Assembly: GCF_020740795.1 (NCBI RefSeq)
Contig: NC_067312.1
Span: 68,840,905 to 68,904,904 of the forward strand
Reading direction: 5' to 3'
Length of the DNA: 64,000 nt
Origin: Apus apus
Lineage: Eukaryota > Chordata > Aves > Apodiformes > Apodidae
Shown here in pieces: positions 39,801 through 51,799 of this stretch. How positions within the stretch are numbered: position 1 is the first letter of the stretch; every line of letters begins with the position of its first letter. Below the pieces are notes generated by a model that saw nothing but the letters and a program-made list of their open reading frames with translations, did not search any database and was not told the DNA's origin. A program made the translations under genes and the position numbers.

Positions 39801-41954
39801 ACTGTTTGCACGATACCGTGCAAACGATGCCAGCCTTCTTCAGTCCTTTAACCAGGCTGAGCAGCCCTGAAGGGGAACCCAGTGCAAGCTGGGACATGTG
39901 TAAGGCAAGGGTGCAATGTAAACACCTGCACAGTGCAGGTGCAATTAACAGCTTTTATATTTATGGACCTTATCAATGAACTGTTATGGTGAACTGCAGT
40001 TCAACAGATTTCCAGGAACTTACAATGCAGCAGCAGCAAGCAAATATGTAAGACTTCTGGTTTGCCATAGTTGTCAGGCCTTTGTCTGAGGAAGTTAGAC
40101 TTTGGCAGTGTACTGTGCACTGCAGTCTCTTCATGATGAATATGCTTTGGGCACTGTGCCAGGATCTGGTTATTCAATATGATGAAGCAGAATCCTATCT
40201 ATTTATCCTGTTTGTACTTCAAAAAAATCATCCTTTCATTTTATTTTCCCACATGCCAAACAAAATTAGTATGTGTTTTTATTTTAATGTAATACTACAG
40301 TTCATGGTATTAAATTGTAGAAAAACATTTGTAGATGATAAGCTCCTTGCAGACTATCCTTGGGAAAAAAAAAAAAAAAAGGTCTGTTATGGTGAATGGG
40401 GCCATGTAGAGGGAAAAAAAAGGCCTCACACCAGTGAAATAACAGGTGGCTTAACAGGGCCATGATCTGAAACAGTTCAAACTGGAACACATTATTAAAA
40501 ATCAGCACTTCCACTTGGTCATTACCATAGCTTAGGGGTAACATGATTTTTTTTTTCTTTCAACTAGCATGGAGCTTTACATTCTGTACCAATTACAGGA
40601 TTACTTTCTTTTCCAGAATGCAGAAAGTTGCTGACAGTTGGAAATGAACAAGCATAAAGCATGATCTGGATACACTTTGTGAGAAGCTGCATTGTTCAGC
40701 TTCAGTATAGCAATTGTCAGTCACAGTTAATCTGAACTCCTTTGTCTGGTTGCAGAATCACTGTTCACGTGAGAAGGCAGTGTCCTCGTCTACTGCATGC
40801 TTTGCAAAGATTTATTTTCCTTTGTTTGATGGAGAATACAGCAACCTAACTTCCACAAGGAATGAAAGAAGTGATTTTTGTTCAAATACCATGGGAAGGC
40901 ATCTGTGAGAAAATGAATCCGGAGTGATTTGAGCAAACGAGTTGATATTCTGTCTCCTAATCACTTTGGCAGTAGCACTGAGTGGTTTCATTAAGATTTT
41001 CCGTGGAGTCCAGTTTCACTGAGGATGCCACAGTCTGGCCATTGCCTGCTTAGACTTGAGTATTTACAGTAGTTTAGAAATACAGTGAAATCAGCATTTC
41101 ACACCCTTCTGCCAGTGTAACCTGTCTTTTACTGTCACTTGCCTTTAGTTCAGTAGTTTGGACAAGCAGTGAGATGAGTTCTGGTTGTGTAACATACAGA
41201 AAATGGTGCTGTCCCATTAACTGGAGAAAGAAGTTACTGATCCAAGTAGAGAGGTAAGACTTAACTGGGCTAGAGAAGAAGGGAGTAGCTGTGTATGGTG
41301 GCGTTTTCTTCGGGGTTGGTTGTTTTTTTGGGGTGGGGTGGCTTTTTCCCCCCACAAGTGTTTTTTTCCACAGACATTTTGGAAAGAAGGGAGTCTGTGT
41401 GTTAAAAAAACAACACACCAAAAAACCAAATCTGGCTGCAATTTAAAGGCTGGTACAGCAGAGGGTATATTCTGCATATCTGTGTTTTCTCCCATTATAA
41501 TGTGAATTATTTTCAGCTTGAGTGAGAGTTACTCCTTGTGCTGTCACAGCTTACCCTTTTAATTTTGGCAGTTGATTCTGGTGTGTCACATGAGACAAGA
41601 GCAGTCACATAAGCAGGGCTGCACTTCACTTATCGTGATAGGAGCTGACTAGCCTGTTGTAGTGTGCTTCTCCTTTTCTTCTGAGGGACAATATTGCAGG
41701 TATCCAGCTCACCAACTTCTTTGGACGAGTTTCTTTCGAATTACAAATGCTGGATTTTGGAAACTGAAAATGTTGTGAAGCTCAGGGATGAAGTGTCACC
41801 TGTCTGTCAGTGCCAGGGCAGGAACAGGCACAGCCTTTCCAGAGCCCCAGCCTGATGTCTCAAATGCATGGGTGCAGCAGGACGCTCCATCTCTCAGTAT
41901 GCCTGCCTCAGTTTCTCTCTCTGATTCAACTGCTTTTGTCTCTCAGTTTTGCAG
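36871..41954. other. Probable intron; no exon seen
   Basis: No RNA gene, mobile element or splice-supported exon recognised. The stretch holds an A16 run at 40365-40380 and the palindrome cluster described separately. The 115-124-codon frames at 38717-39091 and 41074-41421 lack coding character. Confidence 0.45.
39804..40003. repeat. Cluster of three perfect palindromes
   Basis: In 200 bp there are GTTTGCACG-ATAC-CGTGCAAAC (39804-39825), CACCTGCAC-A-GTGCAGGTG (39923-39941) and TGAACTGCAGTTCA (39990-40003), all with perfect arms. The middle one contains paired CACCTG/CAGGTG E-boxes, the ZEB/Snail-type motif. A regulatory role is only a guess. Confidence 0.9.
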
Positions 41955-42134
41955 GCCCAGGCCTGCCGTGAAAGATTCCCATGAGAAAGGAAAGGGCCTA
42001 GCAAACTCTGAGCTGGTAACAACCTTGAAAGGTACAAACAGAGGCCAAGTTGATGTTAATAACACCAGCTGCTCTCCGGTGTTGAAGAACACGGAGCCCA
42101 ACCCGGCCACAACTAGACCTGAAAGAGAGATAAA
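41955..42134 (+). CDS. Candidate coding exon (exon 3), 180 nt
   Basis: A polypyrimidine tract and two tandem acceptors (..gtctctcag| before 41947 and ..ttttgcag| before 41955) precede a 180-nt segment open in only one of the three forward frames. It ends at a good donor, AAA|GTAAGA. Entering in phase 2, as exon 2 requires, the downstream acceptor reads RPRPAVKDSHEKGKGL...TTRPEREI, a hydrophilic, Lys/Thr/Asn/Pro-rich and probably disordered peptide. It leaves phase 2. The 41947 acceptor would need phase 0. I do not recognise the protein. This is one of the two best-supported exons of the model. Confidence 0.45.
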
Positions 42135-44880
42135 GTAAGAACCAACAGATAAACAAAAGAGTTTGCTTCATGGGAACAAGGCCTTCATGAATTTTTCTAC
42201 TGTTTTCCTTTTATTCTGCAATGAGAGATATTGGAGGTATGGCTAATGGTTAAATGACAGCAGTCAATCCACTTCATTCTATAAAAGTCTGGTCTCATCT
42301 CTAATTTGGGGGACCTCCCATACACTTTCCCAGGAGGTTGCTGGATCTTCTCTCCAGTGGGGACACCTGCCAGAGAGACTGATTCTTGAGATTCATGATC
42401 CACCCAGGGACACCCAGCTGTGGCCTGGCAAGGGTGAGAAATAGTAACTCATTCACTGTCTTTAGCAGTAAACTTCATTAGTAAACTTTGTAATTAAGTT
42501 TAAGACTGTAGAATCCTTTAAGATGATAACAAATAAATAACCCTTTGCATTCAAACTGCACTTCTGTCCCCATCTCCCAATTTCCCTGTGCTTTTGCTGT
42601 GCTTGTGCCTTTCATCCTGAATAGTTAAGACCCCAACGTTACATGCAATAAATCTCGGTTGGTGCACGTGCATCTCGTCTGCTGTCCATTCCATCCAGGA
42701 CAATGGGAAGAGCAGGCCTTTTAGAAGAAATGCAGAGCACTGATTTGGATGGGGATCTTTGGCCTCCACCTGCAGAGGCGGGAGCCTTGTGCATTAATTT
42801 ACTTTCTGAGCAGGTGTCCAGCAGTTGCAGACAAGAGGACTCGAGGGATGCAGGAGCACTCAGAAGCTGCTGGTGCTGGATGAACAGCATGAACAGGTGT
42901 CAGCCTGGAGACACTTGGTTATTCTGCTCACTAGTTAGGTTGTTTTTTATTTGAATGCATTACAGAAAATGTGCCAGTTCAACTGTTTCCATGGAGTGTC
43001 ACACAAGTCAGAAAAGAGAGGGATTACAGTAAACAAATGTGCTCAAGAGCTTCTTCATCAAGTGTCAGACATGCAGAGCTGATGGATTGTTAATTTTTCC
43101 TTTGTCAAATGTAGGGCTGTTTTCATAAATAAATAGCCACTTGTTTATATTGTAACTGAACATGGAACTCTGAACACTGTGATACTTAGCAGATTCCACT
43201 GGCTTTTCTTTCATGAATGGAGAAGACATCTCTCCTCTCAGGAAAGCTGAAGCATGCTGTTGTTTCTGCTTGTGGAAACAAAAGTGCTTCCAGTGGAGCT
43301 GTTAAGAGCCCTGTTCCTTTAAAAAAAAATATGTTGTGAGGCAACATTGGCAGCAGTTAAGCTTTTGTCATGTTCACTTCTGACAAGAGACCAAGGGATA
43401 AAAAAACCTCTGTGAGTGAAAACATAATCCTAAACTTAAAGACCTGAAAATGGGCTATTTTAAGAAAATTGCATCTTGAAAAGATATGCAATTTCCAATG
43501 CAGAATGGTTTACCAGGATACAGTATATACAGTATATACCCTTTTTGTTAGTTCTACTTCTTGTTCTAGTGCATGGATATTAGAGAAGCCTAACCATCTT
43601 ACCTCTGATGTGCTCTTGAGAGGGAAGAGGAATCCTGGTTTGAGAGAGAATGTTCTTAGTGTAGAAAGGATGGCAAATTACAACATGGAACAAATCTATT
43701 ACATAAACTTTGTATCCAAATACCATAATGTGAAGGAACTTCCTTGGGTAGTTCAAAAGAGAATATAAACAGGACAATAATACGTAGAGATCTCAGACTG
43801 ACAGCACTTTGTAGGACTTACTAATACAGAAAGCAAAATATGAGCTGAGATCGTATTTTAAGGCCCTTTGATTTTCAGGGCAACTTAAAATTCCAGAAAC
43901 ATCACACTTCCTAACTTCCCTAATGATGTGAAAACCCTGCAGTCACCTATAGGAATTAACAGCAAAATTTGCTTGGTCTGCACATTTTCATGTGGGATCC
44001 CATCTTCTCAGTTCATTCCTGTGTTATCCAGGTCAGGAGTGCTTTTAATTCTGAGTAATGTGCCTTTAATGTCATCGCACACCTGAGGTTTGAGCCTTGC
44101 AGTGATACTCAGAGGTGTGCTGAGTATCTAGCTGTAGAGTATCTAAAGAGATTAATTCCGTGAGTTCAAAAGGTGTTAACTACAGCATTTTCATGTTTAC
44201 TGCTGAGTTTCTTTCACTGTTAGCAACGGGTGTTTGTGGGAAGCTTTGCACTGCCAGAAGCAGCTCTTTGTGGAAGCACCATATTTAGAATTTCACTGAA
44301 TGTGGTTGATAAAACCGTGATCAAGTGTCAGTGTCAGCAGCTGACAGGCATTTTCTACAGAGGAAACAGCATTGTGGTACTCAACTACAGTCCTGTTGTG
44401 ATAGCTATTTTTCCAGCTGATTTCAGCAGGCTCAGGAAACGTCTGTGGTGTAGTGACCTGTACCATTCAATGGCATCCTATTCAAAATGTCAGCATCTGT
44501 TTCAGACCTGGAAAAAAAAAAAAGTATTCTAATTGCAGTTGCATAACGAATATAAAATACTAGATTTGTTATTCAGAATTTCCACTTGGAAACAATGATA
44601 CGACTTTTCAAAATTCAGTGGCTTGAAAAGAAAAAGGGGGTGGCACGTTGCTGTATTCAGAAGTGATTTACCAGGTATGTGAATGTAATTATGCAACTGC
44701 TCTGATTTTCGTAGAAAGCATTAATGAAGATTGATGGATTCCACTGCATCTAATTGCTGTGTTCAGTGGTTGCTGAGATGGTTAGCTGAGTGAAAGCCTA
44801 GCTGCTAGAAGTCACAATTTCTTTTTATTTTCTTTTGCTTTTCCACTCGAAAGTTCTCCTTGTTGGCAAGTGAAAGACAT

Positions 44881-44905
44881 TTTTTACCAAATCATTTGGT
44901 AAAAA
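44881..44905. repeat. Perfect 12-bp inverted repeat with 1-nt centre
   Basis: TTTTTACCAAAT, then C, then ATTTGGTAAAAA: the two arms are exact reverse complements. There is no G/C-rich stem and no obvious terminator role in a vertebrate; it could be a protein-binding palindrome or chance. Confidence 0.95.
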
Positions 44906-45280
44906 TTGCCCAACATGTTTTGTTTTTTTTTTTACATATCCAGATATGTTCACTGTAGCTGGCCATCCTACAGCTCTGTCAGTGCACCAGTTACTGCACT
45001 GTTTCTTATGTTTTTTTAAATCAGAGTATTAAGTTGTTTTTTTCCTCCCTCTCTTCCTTTTTATGGTATAATTCTTTTCTAGGAAGACCTTCACAAAATG
45101 TGGTAATTTAACAGAGTGCTGTGCCTGGAGCTCTGAAAAGATTTTTCAGCTCTCATTTCTGAAGTATGCACATATTAATTTAAATGTGTGTGTGCTGCAC
45201 TTCCAGCTATGTCAGCAGAACACACACAAAAAAGGTGAATTCATTTAGAAATAGGCTTCTTTTTTTGTGTCTAACTTCCA

Positions 45281-45345
45281 TGCTAGCGTAGTGGTTGGGT
45301 ACTGGACTGGGATGTGGGAGACGTGGCTCCTACTTCCCATGCTGC
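45281..45345 (+). mobile_element. MIR-like SINE remnant (tRNA-related head)
   Basis: 'tagcgtagtggttgggtactggactggga' followed by 'ggagacgtggctcctacttccc' matches the tRNA-derived head of MIR/CORE-SINEs ('agcatagtggttaagagc...ggactctgga...ctgggttcgaatccc'). The tail is not recognisable. Too diverged to be a tRNA gene. Confidence 0.5.
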
Positions 45346-46896
45346 TCATCTCCTAACGGGAGCTGTAGTTCAAAAATTAAGAATTATACTTGTTACTGTT
45401 GTAATCTGGTATTTTTCTCAAGGGTCTATGAGTCCGTAAAGTTAGTAAACATTTCCCCTGCAACACTTCAGTCACCTCAGCACTTTTTTTGCTTGCTTTT
45501 TAGTTATGAAGTGGTTTCATATTTGTGGTTCTAAATCATATGGTGAGGCAAAGCAGTTCTGCAGATTGACTCTCCTGCAGATGAACATTATTTCTCCTTT
45601 GAGTCTTAATTAGTTTCAGAGATTTTTTATTATTATTTTTTTCTGTTTTAGAAACAAGATTTTATTGACTGGCTTTCTCATTTCCCTAATGAAGTGAATG
45701 CTTTTGCAAAGTAAAACCTTAATCCTGACTTCGAGAAGATTTGAGTTGGATTTATTTACTTATTCTTCTTTTTTTAGTTTTATTGCAGGCTAGATGCTTA
45801 GAGCATAAGGGTAAGAGGATGAACATTTACATTACTCCCATGAATATACACATCGAGTGATGAAACCTCTCTTTTAAATGAGCTTGTATGTCTTGCATGA
45901 GGAGGCTAATATTACTTAATCTTTAAGAAATCCCCCATTTGTGGAAATCTTTTGCTGGTTGAAGATTCCTCTGAAGTCTGAAATCAGCTAGAACCTTTGC
46001 TCTGTCCTCATGAGTGTCAGAGACCAGCAATGCAGGGGGCAGGATTTATGGCACTCCCAGCAAAAAGCAAGAGAAAGAGAGCTGGAACCTGCTCAGAGAC
46101 ACCTGGAATTACTTTGTATTAGTAGACTCCTGCAGCCTTAGGCTGCAAAACTTGGAATGGCGGCTCTTGATGAAGGAAAGCTCTTGCTTTCACTGAGGTG
46201 CTGCAGGGTCTATAAAGGCCTGTTTTACCCCAAATAATGCTTAATTTGTACCGTCTGTGGCATTACGTGTCATTTGCTCATAAAAGACCACGTCCTGTTC
46301 CTTCAGGGCATTAGTGCAAACACAGCGTAACTGGAGAAGTCACCTCGCTCATTTCACAGTGCAGTAATGCAGGTCTGAGTTACACCTACAGGGCTGGGGC
46401 TGCAAGGAGAGTGCAGGTCACACAGGAAGATTAAGTTGTGCTTTTGGCTTCAGCGAACGGTGCAGCGGGTAACAGTGGTAATACAAAGAGAGCAAGTATA
46501 TAAGAGAGCAAGTTTTATACTTCACAGGAATGTGAGACTGCCTTGGTTTAGAGACTTGTGGAATGCAGTCTGTGCCTTCAATACCAGCTCACAAGTTGCT
46601 GGCTTCTTCAGACAGGTACCTTTGCACCCTGAATAAGCTAGTTGCAGAAATAAATTGTACCAACAGAGTGAAGTTTGAAAAATTACTATGAGGTAATGAA
46701 AAGAAAGCTGAAAAAAGAAGCTGAAAAAAATGCCAGTGCTGATGACAGGCAAATGAGCAACATTTGGAAATGGCACTCCAACAGAATCCTGGATTACTGT
46801 TATTTAATTCCTCATTATGATGGCAAACACTTAAACAGAGCACCCTGCCTTTTTATAATCAGGGCTTTGTTGTGTTTGAAGGGCTTCTCAATTCAG

Positions 46897-46944
46897 AAGT
46901 GTGGGTAGAGACGTGGAGAAAAAGAGAGCGAAAGTAAAGACCGG
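46897..46944 (+). CDS. Candidate short coding exon (exon 4), 48 nt
   Basis: The acceptor ..gggcttctcaattcag| and the strong donor CCGG|GTAAGT bound a 48-nt segment. Entered in phase 2 (the state left by exon 3) it reads SVGRDVEKKRAKVKT plus two bases, a strongly basic peptide that continues the hydrophilic character of exon 3. It leaves phase 2. In the other two frames it meets stops or fits neighbours less well. The short length limits certainty. Confidence 0.33.
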
Positions 46945-48865
46945 GTAAGTTATTCAAAGAGTGTATGGGAGCTTGTTTGCATGCAGCAGTTCTTAAAAGC
47001 AAAACTGAAGCCTTATGACTCTATTAAGTGTTTCTTTATTCTCATTTCTATTGCTCAGTAGTATCTAATGTTCTATAGTTCTTTAAGCAAGTAAGCCTCT
47101 GTACTGATTTTCTGAAATCTCATAAACCACATCACAATACTCTAATTCCTTTGTTTCTAAATGCTTTTTTGCCCTTGTAGTTGCTCCTGAGACTGAGCAA
47201 ATATTAATGACAAAAAGTAACATTGTCTCAGGTTAAATTGGAAAGTCTCACCCCTTTCCTGCTGAAACAGTCTTAACTGTTGGTAATTCATCAAAGAAAG
47301 ATAAACCTCTGAGACCCCATCTGAGTGTGAAGATTCCAGCCTTTCTCTGTGTAAATGCTTCTTGGAGCATCATGCACTAACGAAAGGGAAACACCTGGGG
47401 AAGTGAAAGATATAGTAGGTTCCAGTTTCACTCTCCTAAAAATTTTGCGGTTTTCTCTGTTACCAAGAATACTCTATTTTTATGATTATTCTTTGATTAC
47501 AGGTCTGATCATGCCTAAGGTCTGGCAGTGAAGGTTCTTCCTTAGGCTGCAGAAGGCTGTATTACATAGTGAGGATCAGAGCTGAAGTGATGCTGAGCTC
47601 CTGCAGGTTCTCCTGGCATAGCCTCCGTGCCCGTCTGTTCACACCACATGGCCCAGCATTTGTTTTACGCTGCCTTGGCTAATAAACTCCTGGGATTTAC
47701 AGTGTGGCTTCAGAAAACAAGAATCATACATGAGATACTGATTTGCACATTTTAGGTTTTAAAATACTGGGGTAGAGGATTTCTTTGGTTACTGGCAAGT
47801 CCTTTCTTTTTGAGGCAGGGGGGGAAGTTCAGTGCATGCACAAACCCCACAATGCTGACTCTTTGAAAAGTTGTTCAGGTCTCTGTTACAGTAAGGATCA
47901 TAGTAGGTCTTAAGGTGGTTGTTATCAGATGCAGTGCACTGGGAATCTAGGTTTCTTGCAGAGTGGCGTAAGTTGTGTCACCACCACTGATAATGTGCGT
48001 TCAGGGCGACAAACTTAGAACTTTATGCAACAGAAAGATTTATTAATGCAAAAAAAAAAATATATGACACAGTGGTCACTCACATGAGAAATGTATTTAG
48101 AGGTCTTTTACCTAGTTGCAAACTCTCAAGCTGGAAAAGGATGCAAGGCTTGGCTGTTAGTGAATGTCATGACAATTTGGCTTTGAGTGTAACTAAGGTA
48201 GAATTAGGCCTCATAAATTGGTCAGGTTTTAGTCCTAAACAAAACCAGAATTCTAGAATAGATACACTATCAAATAAGGAGGTGTGTTGCCTGCCAGTTT
48301 CTCATCAGAAATGGGCAGCAACTGCTTTTAAGGGGGTTCTGGTCTCCAGTGTTGGAGAGCATTTTCCAAAACTTGAGTGTAACAGATGTACTGGTCTCCT
48401 TGAGTCAAGATTCTGAAATCAGGATGCTGCTAACTGCAGGACTGAAAATGGAGGAAATCAACCTTATGCCCAGATTTTAGGGACTGATTTGGGTTTTGGC
48501 TCCTCAGTGACCATTTCTGGGAGGCAGGGATGACATGCATCTGTCACAGAGCACAGATGGGCAAAGGGGCTTGTTTCCTTCCATACATACAAAATCTAGG
48601 GGCAGACTGGTGCTTTGCTTGTTCAACCTGAAGGAAATAAGGAAAGATGAAGGGATGGTAGCATGAGAGGAAGGGAGACAGGGAGGGAGGAAAAGCCAGA
48701 AGAGAAGGAGAAAGTGTGCTTTCAAGTGAGGCAGGAATAATGTTAATAGAAGGAATAAATATAAGATCCTTATATTGATGCAGAGAGTATTTAGAAAGAC
48801 CAGGATGTATGGCATATCTGGAGTTCTTTGTTTTGGGTTTCTTTGTTATTGTTAAAGCCTGTCAG

Positions 48866-49002
48866 TTACAAATCAAATTCTCCAAGGAGAACTGTAACAG
48901 GAGTAGAACAAGCAGAGAATTAAAACCTGGTCCCAGAGGTATACAGCCTCCATTTTTCTCATCAGGGAATAGCACAAGGCAATATACTATGCCTGGGGAA
49001 GG
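48866..49002 (+). CDS. Candidate coding exon (exon 5), 137 or 102 nt
   Basis: A T-rich tract (tttctttgttattgttaaagcctgtcag|) precedes a segment open in only one forward frame, ending at donor AAGG|GTGAGT. It reads LQIKFSKENCNRSRTS... then ...KPGPRGIQPPFFSSGN and ends near YTMPGE, leaving phase 2. Acceptor 48866 is the better splice site but needs phase 0, which would imply one more exon between 46945 and 48865. The acceptor before 48901 (..ctgtaacag|) is weaker but enters in phase 2 and would join exon 4 directly. Ser/Gly/Pro-rich, probably disordered; protein not recognised. Confidence 0.42.
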
Positions 49003-51799
49003 GTGAGTTGTTTTCTGTGTGTGCCATGATCAAGAAGAGCTGTAAAAAGCAGTCTTTTTCACTAGTTTTTGAGGCAAAGGAGTAAGTTTACGAGCTGCAG
49101 CCAGAAGAACCTCTCCATTAGTCCAAACTACCTTCACAGAACAACTTACTCTTTCAGAAAGCAAACCTAGGGTTTATTTGTATTTATTTTAACAGCCCTC
49201 CCTCTGCTTCCTGGAACTGAAGTGAAAAGGAATAATAAAATATTCATGCTAAATATAGACAGAAGGCACATTCACCAGCCCAGCTAAAGGTTTACTGAGC
49301 TTGTGCTTATTATTGAGAACCCATGAAGTCCTAAATATTTAAACCAAAAGAGATAAAGGGAAATGTGAAAAAATTACTATTTGATGTTCACAGAAAATGT
49401 TGATCCTCAGATAACGTGCTTAAACCCTGAAGAGTACAGTGGGACAAAAGAAGAGAGAGAGAAAAACTATGCTTGTATTATTAATTTTGTATTTTGAAAG
49501 TTGAAGTTTGTTCAGTCTTTTAGAGTTTTTTGTTCATTTTGGGGTTGTTGGGGTTTTTTTTGTCTAAATAATAAGGATTGTACTTACAGTAAATTTACAA
49601 AATACTGAAAACTTATTCTCTTGGAAACAAGTACTTCCAGGGGCCTGAATTCCTTCTGCTTCTGTCTTCTTCCCTCTCATCTTTTCTCTGACAAGCACAT
49701 GCTGTCAGCTCAGGATAGTAAAGAGGGGTTTAAAAGTAAAAATAACTTTCTGTTGAAAAGTTCTAGTTTTGAAAAGGACGCTTTTGTAGAGTTAAATTTA
49801 ATGACACTGTGTAATTGCAGTATGTTCTCTACTGTTTTATCCGATCTAATTTTAGGTGAGGTTTTCTGATGGCCCTCGGGAGGATGTTTCACAGTCTACA
49901 GTGTGCAAAACTAAGACATATTCTGTTCTTGCAGCTAAAAAGACAAAAAAAAAAAAAAAAAAAAAGAAAGCATGCAAAGAAAATGTGGCTGCTGTGGGCT
50001 TGGGATTGACAGCCAGTGGTTTCTGTCAACTTTTTTTTTTCACGCTCAGTGTAGGAGGCAACAAATTATTTAAACAGCACCATTTAGCTCCTCACCTCAA
50101 GGAACAGAGGTCAATATTTTCAACTTGAGAAGTCACTTTATTCTAGACCAATGAAGGCCATGATAGTGACATACTCATTTCTGTATGCTTTTGTTTCTTT
50201 TGGCTTAGAAAATAGCACTTTTAAAACCGTATTAAGCCTAAGAGCATATATTTCCTAAAACTTGTGCTGCTTTTAGCAACATCATTTTCTCTTCGTACCA
50301 TAGGTTTGTTAGTTTGTCTCTAAAAAAAATATAATTTTATAAGATTGTCTGGCCAATGAGACTTGTTTCCCATCTTCTGTTCCACTGTGGTATCGTACCA
50401 GCAAGTCAAACTGACACTCCCCCCACACCTCTGCTTTGTTATCATCAGGATAACTGGAGGACAGCAGGTTTTGTTAGCCAGATGCCTAACTCACTTTTGG
50501 TAAACATGGAAGAGAGAATGAAGGCATTTTTATTTGTATGGTGATAAACAACATAATACTCATTTTTCACTCCAGTGGTTTTGAATCAGCTGGGCAGGCT
50601 GTTTGTGGCAGCTGATACCCTGAGCTGTCTTCTGCAGTGTCTCAAAACAAAATGTCATTTGTGAAAGTAGTGTTTAACAGCCATTCTTCTCTGCATGTAC
50701 CAGCACTGGACTTGTGTATGAGGCTGGTCAAAACAGCTGAAATCCAACAAAAACATTTCTGATTGGACTGCTATGCCTAAGAAACAAAAAGCCTTCCTGT
50801 GTTGCATCCACTGAAAGACAGACAGAGATCTGTTACCATTTGGAAGAAAATGTGTTTCCATTCTTCTTCTAGCCACCAAGAACCATGTATGTCACATCTT
50901 GTGTAGATCATAAGGTTATACAAAATGGATTTGCAGAATTATACTTCATCCCTGTCTTTACTTTTGCTCCCAGGGTCCAGTGGTTCCACAATCCCTGCCT
51001 CTCTCTTGCTTTTTACTAAAGCCATGTGCACAATGTTTCAACAAGAGGCTTTATGGTAGGAAGATGTGATTCCAAAAGCTCAAAAAATATAAGATCAAAG
51101 TGTTAAATTGAAAATAATAATTTTCAGGTACATACTGTAAATTTTTAGCATCTTTCTCGTGATTGTAGAATACCTGTATATAGTTTGTCATCTCTTGCCT
51201 AAGGGTGCATCCAGATTGATTTGTCCCATCTTAGAGTTCTAAAATATTTTGAGTTACGCATAGTAATCTGGTTTCATGACTTAGGAACAAAATCAATAAC
51301 AACAGCAACTAAAGGAAAAAATTGGTGTGGAAAATGAATTGGAGAAGACATTTAAATCGAAGACAAAAATCACTGCGGTGACAAGTTAAAATTTTTTGGG
51401 AAAAGATAAAAGGTCCTGGGCACTATAAACCCCTATCACTTATTGAAATATTCAGTGACTAGTAACTGCAGGAAGAATTTTAAAAAGTTGAAAAGGAAGA
51501 ACCATTTCAGACATAAGTTTATTTTTAAATTAATCAGATAGTGGGTTGTTTCCTTCTTTTACTCTGCAGTTTATGTAGGGTACAGGAATATGCCTTCTAT
51601 GCAAACCCAGGAGTTTATTTTCTAATCTGTGTCTTAGCAGTTTAGTCACCATGTACCAGTTGTTTTTAATCTGGTTTAAATTATATCAGCAGTCCAAGTA
51701 ACCTGTTTTTATAAGTAATTCCCCTTCATAGCTCACGTAAAGCTATTATGTACACTCTTTCCAGCACCTGCCCCTTTTCCTGTGCTGTACTGCCCTGGC
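49003..51799. other. Probable intron with an A21 run; one open segment of note
   Basis: A run of 21 A lies at 49945-49965. Just left of it, after a good acceptor-like sequence ending at 49855, a frame is open for about 30 codons before the A run, but I find no matching donor and do not call it an exon. No RNA gene or repeat family recognised elsewhere. Confidence 0.45.

Larger units (their letters stand above)
42135..46896. other. Probable intron; no exon seen
   Basis: No exon or RNA gene recognised. It contains the 25-bp inverted repeat at 44881 and the MIR-like remnant at 45281, listed separately. The frame at 42703-42954 looks mildly coding in content but has no paired acceptor and donor. 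Confidence 0.45.

Noticed and set aside
45281..45345. Possible tRNA gene
   Set aside because: It has A-box and B-box-like words but cannot be folded into a proper cloverleaf by eye and lacks a clear anticodon arm; the MIR head explains it better.
48072..48416. 114-codon open frame between candidate exons 4 and 5
   Set aside because: It would be a convenient bridging exon, but I see no good acceptor and donor pair that leaves the required phase; within chance length for 64 kb.
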